From: Melastoma dodecandrum
Lineage: Eukaryota > Streptophyta > Magnoliopsida > Myrtales > Melastomataceae
Assembly: GCA_029817715.1 (NCBI GenBank)
Contig: JARUPY010000538.1
Coordinates: 3,162,001-3,226,000 of the forward strand
Length of the DNA stretch: 64,000 nt
Reading direction: 5' to 3'
Each line of letters opens with the position of its first letter. Within the stretch, counting starts at the first letter, position 1. This document shows positions 10,153 through 20,592 of the stretch, piece after piece. Position numbers and translations under genes: made by a program. Below the pieces are notes generated by a model, which made no database searches, was not told the origin of the DNA, and saw only the letters and a program-made list of their open reading frames with translations.

Positions 10153-13047
10153 TCATATAGATTCCTCTCTCGTTTGGTCTACAGGGTCTTCATAGACTGG
10201 TAATGATACTGGTCTATACCGTACGATCCTACCCGTATGTTGCGACGGTGCTCTCGAATCAACTGACCTTCGAGACATTTCTTCTATTAGTGGTGGAGCA
10301 GATGCTTCTGTGGGTCGTGACACAATTATGTCATCTCCCACATCGCTAGCTCTAGAAGAAACATCAGAGAGCGTATGTGTTCTTGGCTCTCTCAGGAGTG
10401 GCATCCTCATAGGCAGATGCCTATCAGCTCTAAAACTGTCTCTAGACGGTTCTCCCAACATTAAAGTAATCTCGTTACCTCTTTGTCGGACATTAGCCGC
10501 ACTAATCGGTCTAGAGCTACTACCAGGTTCAGTCATAACCCAGTTTCTTGGCCAGGTTAACTCCAGTGGGTTTACCTCTCGCCTATGAAACTGTTGGTAG
10601 TTATTATGACCTTCTTCGAACAACTCAGTAAGTCTTGAGATGTTCCTCACACCAGGACTAATGGTGTTTACCAATCGGCTAGTGTGATACGCCAAAAACT
10701 TGGTCTGGGAATTCATTCGATCCATATTCATTGATTTTATCCTCAAGGTCAATGAATTTCCCAAACAGCGATCGTTCAGGGCCATCATGAAATTTGGATG
10801 GACCTGGAACCATACAGGGCCGTGTGATAGGTTGGCCTGTATACCTGATATCAGCTGATCTCTAAACTCTCGCCATCGCTTATCGATCACAGCTGCTACC
10901 ACAGGACTATTCGCTGGAAGATGGAATAGCGGAATAAGTCCTACTTGGATCAACCCAATATGTATATAATTGTATACACCTCTCGCACGTTGCATGGTTT
11001 CCCTAATGCATTGTATGTTGAGTAATGGGATATCCAAAGTCTCAAGTTCCGTATTTGTAACTTGAGCCATTGCTTCTGTTTGTGAAATGTCTATTATCGA
11101 TCTAAAATTGAATCTCGATATGTTATAGACTTCTCTCACATTAACATTTGGCAACCTCCATTCCAGAACTGACTGGGATGGATCTTCATACTGGTGGGTT
11201 TCCTCCAGTACCTGATTCGATGCTTCCAATGGGACCATCTCATCACCATCTCCGTTTTGCTCTGCTCTCATCATGAACAGATGCATTTTCCAGAGATCAG
11301 AGTCATCGTCCGAGTCTGTATCATAATCTGACACTACCTCATAAATTGACTCTATTTCCGAGTCTAAGTCAGAAATCTCCTGCTCATCTATTGGTTCATA
11401 AGCAAGGACTTCTTCCTCATGACTCCGGTTATCTAGGAAGACCATCCGGAGTCTTTCTCTCCTTTGGTTCTTCTTTGGACAACTATCTGCTTTGTGGTCT
11501 TTTGAACCACAAAACCAACAGCAATTACAGCTGCTCAAAGGTTTCCCTTTAGGACATTTAGGCTCTCTGCCATGCTTTCGTTTGAAGGCATCGATTCTAT
11601 CCTTATCCTTCAGGTTATCCCTTCTCCTTACAAACCTTCTTAGTTTGTAAGCAGGACCTCCTCTTTGCTTACACTGGAAGTCCTTCTTGGGCCAAACTTT
11701 TCTTTTGTTATACCCAACAAACTTCCTCTTTTGAGGAAAGTTTCTTCTCTTTAAAGAGTCTCCTGGAGTACTGCGAGTATCGCATCCATACCTTCCAGGC
11801 ACATACTCTATTTGAGAACAACAGCTCTTGTTCAGGTAAGGTAGCTTTTTAGCTGCCTCTTTCACCTGGAGCTCAGTACATGCCTTTCGCATAGCGTACT
11901 TTACCGCCTGAATTTTTCCTCCGAGTCCAGAGACAATCTTTTCTTCACTCAGGAGTAATTCATAGGCCTTTTGCGCAACCTCCAGCCAAGGTTCGGGAAG
12001 TTTTGCAAAAAAGGTTCCTAATATGAACTGTTGTGATACTACATCCAGATTGTAGTAGTACTTCTGGAATTCACACACGTAGCTATCAAACCGGCACATA
12101 TCACAGATCTGTAGTTTAACCAGAGCGGTCAACGACTGTTCTTTTTCCACTGTCTCAGTGGATAATGAAAAACCACAGAACTCTCGTTTCAGGGCATCAG
12201 CTATTATTGCTAATACACCGTCAACCGTCAGCGCTTGATCTATCTTTTCCTTAATGTCTATGTGCGCCACTAAGGTTTTCCAATATTTCTGCGCTGTACC
12301 CATAAGGGCTGCTACACATAATTCGTAGACTGCTCCAGGAGGTACTCCTTCCGCAGACGCCGTCATCCGAATAAGTGATAACCACTCATCTATCTTTTCA
12401 GATACGTGCTTTTCACAATCAATGTCCAGAAAAGCACCAGGGGTAATTATCGGCTTTAAAATGTTATCCCTTGGGACAAACTCTTGTTTAGTCCGATGAG
12501 GATAATCGGGCCTGTAAATTTCCCTCTTCGCAGTTACCAGTTCGTTAAACGTTCTGTTGTCTAAGTGAACTGGGGTATCTTCTGCCAGACCTAAGGTTTT
12601 CCTTAAGTCTTTTGCCAACTCCCCACTTTGGGAGTTCAAGTTTGTACTTCGCCTTTGTGAGTCTAAAATGTAAGGAGCCACTGACTCCTTATACATCTCA
12701 TCCACACTCTTGCCTTGATTCTGTTTGGAATTCCTTCCTCCCAGATTCAATTTTTCGACTGGTTTTCCCGTAGTACTTTCCAGTCCAGAGGTCGCCTCGG
12801 CTTCAGGCCTTTTTAAACATCTTTCTCTTTTCAGAGCGTCTAACATTGTGTTTACAATGGAGCCTACTTCCTTTACCATTTGGTTTCGACTTTCTAGACT
12901 TTCATTGCTCCCCTGACTGGTTAGCTGAGTTAAAATATCATTTATACTCTTGCTAACTCCAAAAGGAGATAATCTAGACTCTGGGACGAACTCCAATCGT
13001 GAAGGCGTTCCAGAAGGATTTCCCGAAGATTTTCCTTCTCCAGCCAT
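10153..13047 (-). CDS. Pararetrovirus ORF1: capsid-type zinc knuckle followed by 30K movement domain (964 aa)
   Basis: Residues about 200-400 form a helical, capsid-like region. A basic stretch (about 430-500, rich in KRK and RRR) leads to a CCHC knuckle, C510-X2-C513-X4-H518-X4-C523, as in caulimovirid capsid proteins that bind nucleic acid. An acidic Asp/Ser linker (about 555-590) follows, then residues about 630-800 with YNYIHIGLIQVGLIPLF and GPVWFQVHPNFMMALND, the pattern of 30K-superfamily movement proteins that carry virions or nucleic acid through plasmodesmata. The start is the first ATG after an AT-rich leader. The frame is intact over 964 codons and ends TGA directly followed by the ATG of the polymerase ORF. 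Confidence 0.88.
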   Translation of the reverse strand: MAGEGKSSGNPSGTPSRLEFVPESRLSPFGVSKSINDILTQLTSQGSNESLESRNQMVKEVGSIVNTMLDALKRERCLKRPEAEATSGLESTTGKPVEKLNLGGRNSKQNQGKSVDEMYKESVAPYILDSQRRSTNLNSQSGELAKDLRKTLGLAEDTPVHLDNRTFNELVTAKREIYRPDYPHRTKQEFVPRDNILKPIITPGAFLDIDCEKHVSEKIDEWLSLIRMTASAEGVPPGAVYELCVAALMGTAQKYWKTLVAHIDIKEKIDQALTVDGVLAIIADALKREFCGFSLSTETVEKEQSLTALVKLQICDMCRFDSYVCEFQKYYYNLDVVSQQFILGTFFAKLPEPWLEVAQKAYELLLSEEKIVSGLGGKIQAVKYAMRKACTELQVKEAAKKLPYLNKSCCSQIEYVPGRYGCDTRSTPGDSLKRRNFPQKRKFVGYNKRKVWPKKDFQCKQRGGPAYKLRRFVRRRDNLKDKDRIDAFKRKHGREPKCPKGKPLSSCNCCWFCGSKDHKADSCPKKNQRRERLRMVFLDNRSHEEEVLAYEPIDEQEISDLDSEIESIYEVVSDYDTDSDDDSDLWKMHLFMMRAEQNGDGDEMVPLEASNQVLEETHQYEDPSQSVLEWRLPNVNVREVYNISRFNFRSIIDISQTEAMAQVTNTELETLDIPLLNIQCIRETMQRARGVYNYIHIGLIQVGLIPLFHLPANSPVVAAVIDKRWREFRDQLISGIQANLSHGPVWFQVHPNFMMALNDRCLGNSLTLRIKSMNMDRMNSQTKFLAYHTSRLVNTISPGVRNISRLTELFEEGHNNYQQFHRREVNPLELTWPRNWVMTEPGSSSRPISAANVRQRGNEITLMLGEPSRDSFRADRHLPMRMPLLREPRTHTLSDVSSRASDVGDDIIVSRPTEASAPPLIEEMSRRSVDSRAPSQHTGRIVRYRPVSLPVYEDPVDQTREESI

Positions 13048-13100
13048 TTCAAGAACTTAATTGACGAATTTGTCAAACTTTTAGGGTTAAATTGATTTTT

Positions 13101-13182
13101 GAAAAAAGACAAAAATAGGACCACCGTAAATAAGGAATTTCTCAAACTCCCACCGTAAACTCCAAAATCTTTTCCCCGCTAG
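13101..13182 (+). repeat. Right arm of the inverted repeat bracketing the pararetrovirus
   Basis: This is the plus-strand partner of the arm at 4579-4664: two ACCGTAAA words about 30 bp apart, AATTTCTCAAACTC between them, and a terminal CTAG. It begins about 55 bp upstream of the ORF1 start codon. Confidence 0.65.
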
Positions 13183-14074
13183 CTGTAAAAAGGAACTAGA
13201 CTCCATAAAGTCGTCAAACATGATTAACTAAGTGCATGCGATGGGATCGATGGCCATAATAATAATAATAATAATACACATCGAATACATCTTTTGCTTG
13301 CATTTGTACAACGTCCTTTTTAAAGACGTCTCGATCTCTAAGGTAGGAGGAGGATGGGGGGACCATTGAAAAAAAGACATTAATGCCTTTCCTCAACACT
13401 ATAACATAAACCCCCCCCCCAACACAACACAACTCCTTTTGATGATTTTAGACCACATAATTCCTACACCTAACTTATGAACTAAGTCTCTCACATACAA
13501 AAAGAATAGGGGTGTTGTAATAATATTTCTGGGAAATGATTGGTCTCATGGCCCCCCATGCCAAGGGTGACCCTCAACATGGGCTTGTCAACCGGCCGGG
13601 TCCTTACTTGGGCTTTATCCATGGCCCATCTCACATGGGCCTGTGGGCCACCCGATTCAAGGCTTTTTGAACGGTGGAAGGAAAGGTGTAAAATTAAATG
13701 TTGCCATAATTTCGTGTTTTTTTTTTTAAAAGAAGAAAATTTGGAGGAGGGGGGGGGAGGTGGAAAAATGTGAAGAATGCCGAAATAAGTGGGGGGAAAC
13801 GAGGGAACGGAAAAACGAAAAGGTGGGTGAAAGACAAACGGAGGGTTGGGATTAGTCGGATCCGACGGACAAGGGACATCCCAAACTCCCTTATTAATCG
13901 TTACACGAATTGTTCCATTCAAAGAGGATGTGTGTGATCTTCTCTACATCTCATCATCAAAGAGCCGGCCAAATAACCAGCAGCTACAGGGAAGAAGAGG
14001 ACTGAGCGACGTTCGTGTTTTTTTCTGGTTTTTTTTTTATTATTGGGTTTGATCTACGGAGAAAGGGAGGAAGA
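13183..14074. other. Intergenic region upstream of profilin
   Basis: It holds an (AAT)n microsatellite at about 13257-13276, a C10 run near 13411, a T10 run near 13717 and a G-rich stretch near 13750. The last 150 bp before the profilin ATG are CT- and T-rich and are probably the 5' untranslated region. I saw no gene. Confidence 0.6.
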
Positions 14075-14734
14075 ATGTCGTGGCAGACTTACGTGGACGA
14101 ACACCTGATGTGCGACATCGAGGGCCAGGGTCAGCACCTCACCGCGGCCGCCATCCTTGGCCATGATGGCAGCGTCTGGGCTCAGAGCTCTGCCTTCCCC
14201 TCCGTCGGTTTTCGTATACCTTTTCCTTGTTTGTTTGTTCTTTCGTTTCAATACTCGTGTGATCCTGTTTTGCTGGGAAATCACATTATGTGGTGGATCT
14301 GCATTGCTGTGTGATGTTTTACTTGATCTCGACGCCTCCTGTTGTTTGTCTTCCTGGTTGTCGGCGCAGTTCAAGGGCGATGAGATAAATAACATCATGA
14401 AGGATTTCGATGAGCCTGGACACCTCGCCCCCACCGGCCTCTTCATCTCGGGCACCAAGTACATGGTCATCCAGGGGGAGCCCGGCGCTGTTATCCGTGG
14501 GAAGAAGGTAAGGGAATATTTCCGCAGGGAGCTTGGCGGACGGGTATCTCGTATGTTTAAAGACTTTCTTAATCGTTTTTTACGGTGTGAACTGGACAGG
14601 GAGCCGGGGGCATTACGATCAAGAAGACCGGCCAGGCTCTGGTGATCGGGATCTACGAGGAACCCGTGACCCCGGGGCAGTGCAACATGGTCGTCGAGAG
14701 GCTTGGTGACTACCTGGTCGAGCAGGGACTGTAA
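14075..14734 (+). CDS. PRF: Profilin, 133 aa, three exons
   Basis: Profilin binds monomeric actin, poly-proline proteins and phosphoinositides, and controls actin filament growth in the cytosol. Exons: 14075-14203, 14370-14507 and 14600-14734. The product begins [19 protein letters not shown], the plant profilin N-terminus. It continues with [20 protein letters not shown] and [20 protein letters not shown], and ends [16 protein letters not shown]. Length and intron positions (after FPS and after RGKK) fit the plant family. The first donor is GTCGGT, a weaker GT site, but it is the one that keeps the frame into TTCAAG. It is arranged tail to tail with the glucanase gene. Plant profilins are also known pan-allergens. 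Confidence 0.97.
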
Positions 14735-15297
14735 GAAGGGCCTTCATCGCCCTCCCCCATCTATCTTCCTTCTTCGCTTTCCGGGTTGTCTGATGCCCTG
14801 CCTTGGCATGGAGCTCCTAATCGATATACCCGGAAAAGATTACGGATCTTGGCTTTTTCAATTTCTTTTTGTTTCTAATTTTTGGTTTCTACATGGGGAG
14901 ATCATCGAGGGTGTCTTTACTTGTTGGCGACCTTGAGCGTCTTTTAGCAGACATATTTCCAATGTTCTCTTGATCTGATGCTTCATGGATGATTGCTGCT
15001 AGATTATGCAATGACAAAAGAGATTATGTTTGATTTATTACCACCCCCTTTTACTGGGTTTCACCACTTTGTCCTTCATCTTCATTACTTTTTAAGGTTG
15101 TCCGAACGCAACACAGATTACAGATTCACATATTATGCTTGATGCAACACGAAAATCCCTCAGCCTGCGCCTAGAGCCCGATATTCATTACAAAACTAGG
15201 GCCAGCATAGAATTACAAGATCGTTGTCCCCAATAACCTACTAAAAAGGGTCTACTACTACGAACATAGCTATAACCGATTCCCACCACGGACGTCC
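14735..15297. other. 3' intergenic space between two convergent genes
   Basis: Both neighbouring genes end here, so the stretch should contain both 3' untranslated regions. I see no ORF or repeat of note. Confidence 0.5.
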
Positions 15298-17638
15298 TTA
15301 CAGATTCAAGATCGCTGCCCAGAATAACGAGAGATAGGAGACGACACAAGGGCTCGTGACAACAGAAAGGATCATGCTTGCACCAGATGAAGAAGACGTG
15401 GTCGAGGTGATTGCCGTAGCATTGCTGGCTGCAGTCTTGTTGGCCCTAGTGAATTCGTACACACTAGTGTCAGAAGATCGGAATCCGTGAAATAGGAACA
15501 AGCATGTAAAGGAATCGCGAAAGCGATTCCGGATAACTCACCCGGCCATCAAATAAAGGCAATTGTCGTAGCCTGAGAAAGAAACGAGGCGTCAGCAGAT
15601 GTAGAATTAGAGAAACGGGATAGGATCAGGGCTGTTTAAATTATAATTCGTACTTGGGTTCTTGTCAATGATGATCCCTGCACCTCCAAACTTGCAGGCT
15701 ATGTCTGTCGCACCATTCTGCTGGTAGTAACTGTTGAAGGCAAATGATGCATGAGAGACCAGTGTATCCGGCTCGTAACACGGCTGACTCGGCTGAATAG
15801 AGGAACAATCTACATTCCCAGGACCACAAGCCCAGTTCAACCCGCTCTCGAGGTCCGAGTCCGATGAATTCGAGGATGCGATGCACCATGTCGTTCCATT
15901 TAAGCTCGTGACATTCGCTCCGGCTAACACATCCACTGAACCCCTCCCAGTGAAGTCCAAATTGTACACACTCGTCTGATCAGGATAGAACAACCCCCAG
16001 TTCCTCTCGGACTCCATCCCGGGCTTCCTGTTCTCATTGAACAGGGAGAACAAATACACATCGATCGCCTCATCCGGTTTCGCAGGAGTACCAGTGTTAT
16101 TAATCACGTGCCGGATCAAGTTGGTGTTGTATGTCTGAGCATTGTCTGGAGTTGCAGCTGTCTCCTTTGGCGAGCCTTTCGAGGGCCAACCCGTCTCTGT
16201 GACCATGACCTTGACTGTCCGAAAATTCAAGGCCATCAATGCGAAATTCAGTGCGTCGATCTGGGCATCAAACATATTCGTGTAGAGCAAGCCAGTATTT
16301 GGATCTATCGCCTCGGAGGATGACTCAAACAATGCATAGTCCAGAGAAACATTGCTTGGCGAATCTTGGTAAGCATAATAGGGATATATGTCAACCATGA
16401 ACGGAGACTGGTTATCCGCCAGGAATATAAGGAGCGGCTTCAGGAAAGAGGCATAATTACTATTGAAAGCGCCAGCTGATGGAGGGAATGATCGGGACAG
16501 GACGCCGAGTGAATGAGTAGTCGAAACCTTTATCCTCTTGTGCAAACCAACCTTCCTCAATGCATTGAAGACATTCTGCATCGCAGGCACCACGAGTGAA
16601 GACACATTCCCCGGGCTTTCAGTCGCCTCGGCTCCGACGGTAATGTAGGTGATCTTTGTGGCCGGATAGTAAGGCAAAATGCTGTTCTTGAGCCATGTGT
16701 CAGCATTGGATTGGAACTGGGAGAATGCGAGGAGGTCCAGATTAGGGATTCCTATCATGAGCTCCACGTCGGTGTTTGCAAAGGCCTTGAGGATCTGGAT
16801 GTTGGAGTCATATATCCTGAGGTACTTGATATTGTGCTGCTGTACGAGCTGAGCCACCTTATCGGGTGTTGGCAGGTCGTCTGCATTTCTCCCGTAGCAG
16901 ACCCCAATCGCACTTCCTTCACAGTGGTCTGCAAACCAAGATCACACAACAAAAGGTGATGAACATCTCAAACAATCGGATAACGTCAGTAAACTTCAAT
17001 CCAGTAATAGACTCAAACTCAAAATCACATTGCCAGAGGCACATTGCGAACGAAGTGTATTGGAATCTCGATCCGACATCAAGCATCCAATCGTAGAGCA
17101 CTAGATTCTCCAAACCCTGATCCAAAACCCACCAAAGCAACCGCGTAAGCTGCACGCACATCTCCGAATACCCTCCGGTTCAACTCAGCAGAACAAGCCA
17201 CAACCAAGCAACCCATCCATCCCGCCACGGTTCAACTTGCATCATCCAAGAAAGTGAAGTAGGTGATGATTGTCCAGACACGTGAATCTTAAAGCATGAT
17301 AATGTCACGGGTGGTCCACCCCTCCCAAAAGCTGGCCGAGTCATTGCAGGATTCCAAAGCTACAGCAGTCTCACATCGAGAATCCAAAGTGCCATAAATG
17401 CAAACGGGCGACAATGCCCAGGAAGGACATGGGAAATGGACAGCCAGCATTGGGTCGACTAACTCCCATTTCCAGAACCAAAACCCAACAACAAGAACAC
17501 ATTTTGATTGGAGAACAACAGAGAAAGCAGGGAACACAGAGAAGAATGGAGATTCGAACCAGGGAGAATGAGGAAGGAGGAGGCGACGACGGCAGCGAAG
17601 AAGAGGAGGAGACGCCCACTTCTTCTTCCCCTCATCAT
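15298..17638 (-). CDS. GPI-anchored glucan endo-1,3-beta-glucosidase (GH17 plus X8/CBM43), 516 aa
   Basis: GH17 enzymes cut beta-1,3-glucan (callose), often at plasmodesmata or in the cell wall. Exons: 17560-17638, 15654-16928, 15542-15572 and 15298-15463; the spliced frame is 517 codons including the stop. An N-terminal signal peptide (LLLFFAAVVASSFLILP) precedes GSAIGVCYGRNADDLP. The nucleophile Glu is about residue 271 in MVTETGWPS. The acid/base Glu is about residue 127 in ITVGAEA, where many relatives have VGNE. An X8 carbohydrate-binding domain (about 372-465) has paired Cys and ends in PSYDNCLYLMAG. A Ser/Thr-rich linker and a hydrophobic tail (VVSYLSLFWAAILNL) suggest a GPI anchor. 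A 31-nt exon encodes YDNCLYLMAG; leaving the intron before it unspliced gives an early stop. Confidence 0.93.
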
Positions 17639-17671
17639 CTTTTCCCTTCTTTCCAGATACTTTCCTCCCTC

Positions 17672-17728
17672 ACTCACTCACTCACTCACCTTCCTTGTTA
17701 ACCCAAGAGAAACCCACAACTTTATATA
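17672..17728 (-). promoter_or_regulatory. Core promoter of the GH17 gene
   Basis: The minus strand carries TATATAAAG at 17728-17720, about 85 bp before the chosen ATG. It is followed by a (GAGT)n run at about 17692-17672 that would lie in the 5' untranslated region. This supports starting the protein at 17638 or 17635 rather than farther upstream. Confidence 0.6.
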
Positions 17729-18132
17729 CCATGGACGCAGGAACAAGGCAAAGAGAGCAGTGATTGGTTAAAAAGGGGGTGTGTTGGGTACTTATAAGAT
17801 TTTATTACTACATGGTTTTATTATAATGATTTTATTACAGGGACATGAGTCAGAGGGGAGGAGTGTCTGTCTGTCTGTGGCTGTCGGGAGAAGGGGGGAT
17901 GATCGACGGACGTCAGGATGATAACTCAAATCCAGTTTAATTGGTTCCTTTGTGGATTGGATCCGTTTGTGTTGAATCCTTTCTTTCTTTTTGTGGATTG
18001 GTTCCTTTTTGACAACTTGTGTATTTTTCGATGCGAGAGGATGAGAGGGTCTTTTCTTTCTGACACCATCGTCTCAACAGGTCCAAAACTCCATCGTTAC
18101 TAATGTAAAATACCTTGAGTTGTAGATGGGAT
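17729..18132. other. Intergenic, no feature seen
   Basis: T- and G-rich sequence upstream of the glucanase gene with several short TTTTATTAC words near 17800. No ORF or structured repeat is supported. Confidence 0.4.
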
Positions 18133-18459
18133 AAAAAATTTTACAAAATAAGGTATATAATTTCGAAATTTCGAAAATGATATTACGAATTTAAATTTTA
18201 TAAATTCGATTTCACTCATAAAAAAACTCAAAATTATAAAATTCGAATTCCTTAATATTTTTTTTTTAAATCGGACTCTACAAGTGCGAGTTTTAAAATT
18301 TTTTTTAAAAAAAGTGGGGTCGGACTTCTAAAAATCCCTTTAAGTAAGTCGGATTTTATAATTTCAATTGTTTCTTGAGTAAACTCGAACTTATAAAGTC
18401 TGATTTCAAGATATTATTTTTGAATTTTGAAATTATATATATTATTTTTAAAATTTTTT
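18133..18459. mobile_element. Palindromic-word element A (terminal inverted repeats about 75 bp)
   Basis: The left end (AAAAAATTTTACAAAATAAGG, then TATATAATTTCGAAATT) is answered at the right end, read on the other strand, by AAAAAATTTTAAAAATAATA then TATATAATTTCAAAATT. About 75 bp of each end align. The core repeats a word close to GTCGGATTTTATAA or its complement in both orientations (near 18205, 18230, 18270, 18320, 18347, 18380). It has no coding capacity. The layout matches five other places in this window. Confidence 0.6.
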
Positions 18460-20466
18460 CCCCGCCTACTACTGTTTCGATCATTTTCTCCCTCACTTCA
18501 CGTATTCGGATGTTCCAAATGGTTACCAGAGATTTTAAAAAAATAAAATTAAAAAAAACCCGCACAAGTTTTGTGATTTTATTGTTACTTGGGACCTCTA
18601 CTCTGCCAACGTCTCCTATTCTTCCTTTTAAGGCATGGGTCCTCCTTTCAATGTATTATATATATAATGTTAGGTTTATTTTAAGGATTCGACGATAAAA
18701 CGAAGGAACGAGCATTGCATTTCCTTGCTCGTAATATGGAATGAGCATTTTCTTCTTTTTTTTTTTTTTGTCTTCTTTCTTAATTAAATACATCATTTTT
18801 TTTTAAATAGCTTCCTAATCGAGCCAATAAAAATTGAAAAGATTGACTCAAGAAAAAATCATCCGCGGGATTATATTTTTTCTATTTTCACGTTTCATTT
18901 AATCCGGAATTCCATTCCAAAAGTCAAACTAGCTATAAAGCTCTGCTGACTCTTCTTAAATATTTCGTCCACGAACGTTATCGGTAGGAAAAGCCATCAT
19001 CAATGTAACGGCCAAAATAATTATATATGTGCAGGTAAAATAATCGTCATGTCATGTAATTCCTAACACATTTAAGTAGAAAATGGTCATTATTGTTTTG
19101 AATCAAATAATTATTAAATATTAAGAAATATTCGGTAATGTTTATCCAAGTAAGGACTGAGCTATTATTTTATTTCTACTAAATTAGGAAAAGAAAAACA
19201 AATGTGTTGGTTTCGTTTTCGCCGCTAGGTTTCGGCGGCATTGAAAGCCGGGGGCGGTTCAATCCTTGGGATTTTGGGTCACTTGGAATGGCGAAGTTGT
19301 TTGGGATGATAAATGCCATCCAATAATATTTGTATATAATCAATTATATGCCTCAAAATCGTATTTTTTGTTGAAATCGCCTATAACCTTGTTTTGTTTT
19401 CTTCTTCTCTTTTGTATTATAGATCATCTCGAGGAAAAACACTATTGTTATACATTAGACGCATGCCCAATAGCATCGTAGAATTCAAAAGAAATACAGA
19501 AAGCATGATTCCGTGATTGAAAATAGTTAGTGTAGTTACAATATGTAGTCATGAAATATACACGAATTCATTGATTCTATATTTTTTAAATATATGTAAC
19601 GTGAATAATCTGAAGCTACGATGGATATCTGTTAGAACTTCAAGGAGTGTGCGGATGAAGATGTATGGCTCAAGGAGTATGCTAATGAAGACATTAGCAC
19701 TGTAAAGCTAGTAGGACTTCATCGCCGAGGAAGGTGTCGGGGCCGATGAAGGCGTCGGGGCTGTAAAGCTAAGATGAGTGTCAGTAGAACTTCATCGCCG
19801 GTTGTGTGAGAGCTTCGCTAGGCTGAGTAGCTTCTCCCTTGTGATTGTGTCGGTACTAACCCGAGTTGAGGCAACTGGACATGAGCTTTTCCACTGATAA
19901 GTACATATGGGCTTAATGATACCGTTGGGCTGGAGTATGTTCGTTCATATGATGAATCGGATGGTCAAACCACAAATTAAGTCATATTTAATCTAATGTA
20001 TTTTTTATAACTGGGTTGGACTTAAATAGCTTTATGGTTTAGATCCCTAATAAACTATACTTAACCCAATATATATAAGTAATAATATTTAATCCAATAT
20101 ATATATATAAGTGGTTTAAGCTTGTTATTTATTTTAATGAATCGAATCATTCATAAAACATATTATTATTCATGCATTAAACTAAAAATATACTTTAACT
20201 TTATATAAGCTTAGGAACATATCGAAAATATAGGCCCAAGTATATTAATTTATCAAAAGAGTGCAAATATTATGTTGCCTTATAATATAAATGCGACCAA
20301 TTATATCCAATAAATATAATATATGACTTTAATCAAATTACATTATTTGGTACAAAAACCACCGATCCCTCCAATACCTACCGAACTCCTTTTTCTTTTA
20401 TGGGTAGGAGTGAAGGGGGGATTCATTCAGTTGCGTGATAACCACATTCTTTCCTCCCTCCCCCTC
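18460..20466. other. AT-rich intergenic region upstream of RCI2
   Basis: Mostly AT-rich without long ORFs. Around 19630-19810 a short phrase (AGAACTTCATCGCCG-like, with GGTGTCGGGG and GGCGTCGGGG) recurs two or three times, a local duplication of unknown origin. Runs of TATATA occur near 18657 and 20075. Confidence 0.4.
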
Positions 20467-20473
20467 TATAAAA
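20467..20473 (+). promoter_or_regulatory. TATA box of RCI2
   Basis: CTCTATAAAATCCC lies 126 bp before the ATG and is followed by a CT-rich leader with a (TAC)n microsatellite at about 20486-20502. Confidence 0.65.
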
Positions 20474-20581
20474 TCCCTTCTCTTTACTACTACTACTACT
20501 ACATCACACGCACTCCCCCCTTACACTCCTCCTCCCCCTCCCTTGTCCTCCTTTACTCTTCTCCTTTAACCTTCCTCTTTC

Positions 20582-20587
20582 CACGTG
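20582..20587 (+). promoter_or_regulatory. G-box (CACGTG) just upstream of the RCI2 ATG
   Basis: The hexamer CACGTG, the core bound by bZIP and bHLH factors and part of many abscisic-acid response elements, ends 5 nt before the start codon. RCI2 genes are known to be induced by cold, salt and abscisic acid. Because it lies in the leader, its role is uncertain. Confidence 0.35.
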
Positions 20588-20592
20588 AATCA

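Larger units (their letters stand above)
4655..13100 (-). mobile_element. Endogenous pararetrovirus (Caulimoviridae), nearly full-length single copy, defective
   Basis: An old integrated copy of a plant DNA pararetrovirus, read right to left. In order it holds: ORF1 with a capsid-type zinc knuckle and a 30K-type movement domain (13047-10153); a protease/reverse transcriptase ORF (10152-8314); RNase H beyond an in-frame stop (8313-7873); a zinc-knuckle and Lys/Glu-rich ORF (7979-5676); an intergenic region with a TATA box (about 5312); a leader with a 102-codon ORF; and a site complementary to the 3' end of initiator tRNA-Met (4755-4744). There is no integrase, envelope gene or LTR. Capsid-before-movement order in ORF1 with a separate polymerase ORF is the arrangement known for cavemoviruses and solendoviruses; genus assignment is inference. 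The copy is linearised between the primer site and ORF1, so its length of about 8.4 kb is close to one genome unit. Confidence 0.9.

Noticed and set aside
4700..13100. LTR retrotransposon (Ty3/gypsy) instead of a virus
   Set aside because: There is no integrase and no LTR pair, and ORF1 has a 30K-type movement domain, which retrotransposons lack.
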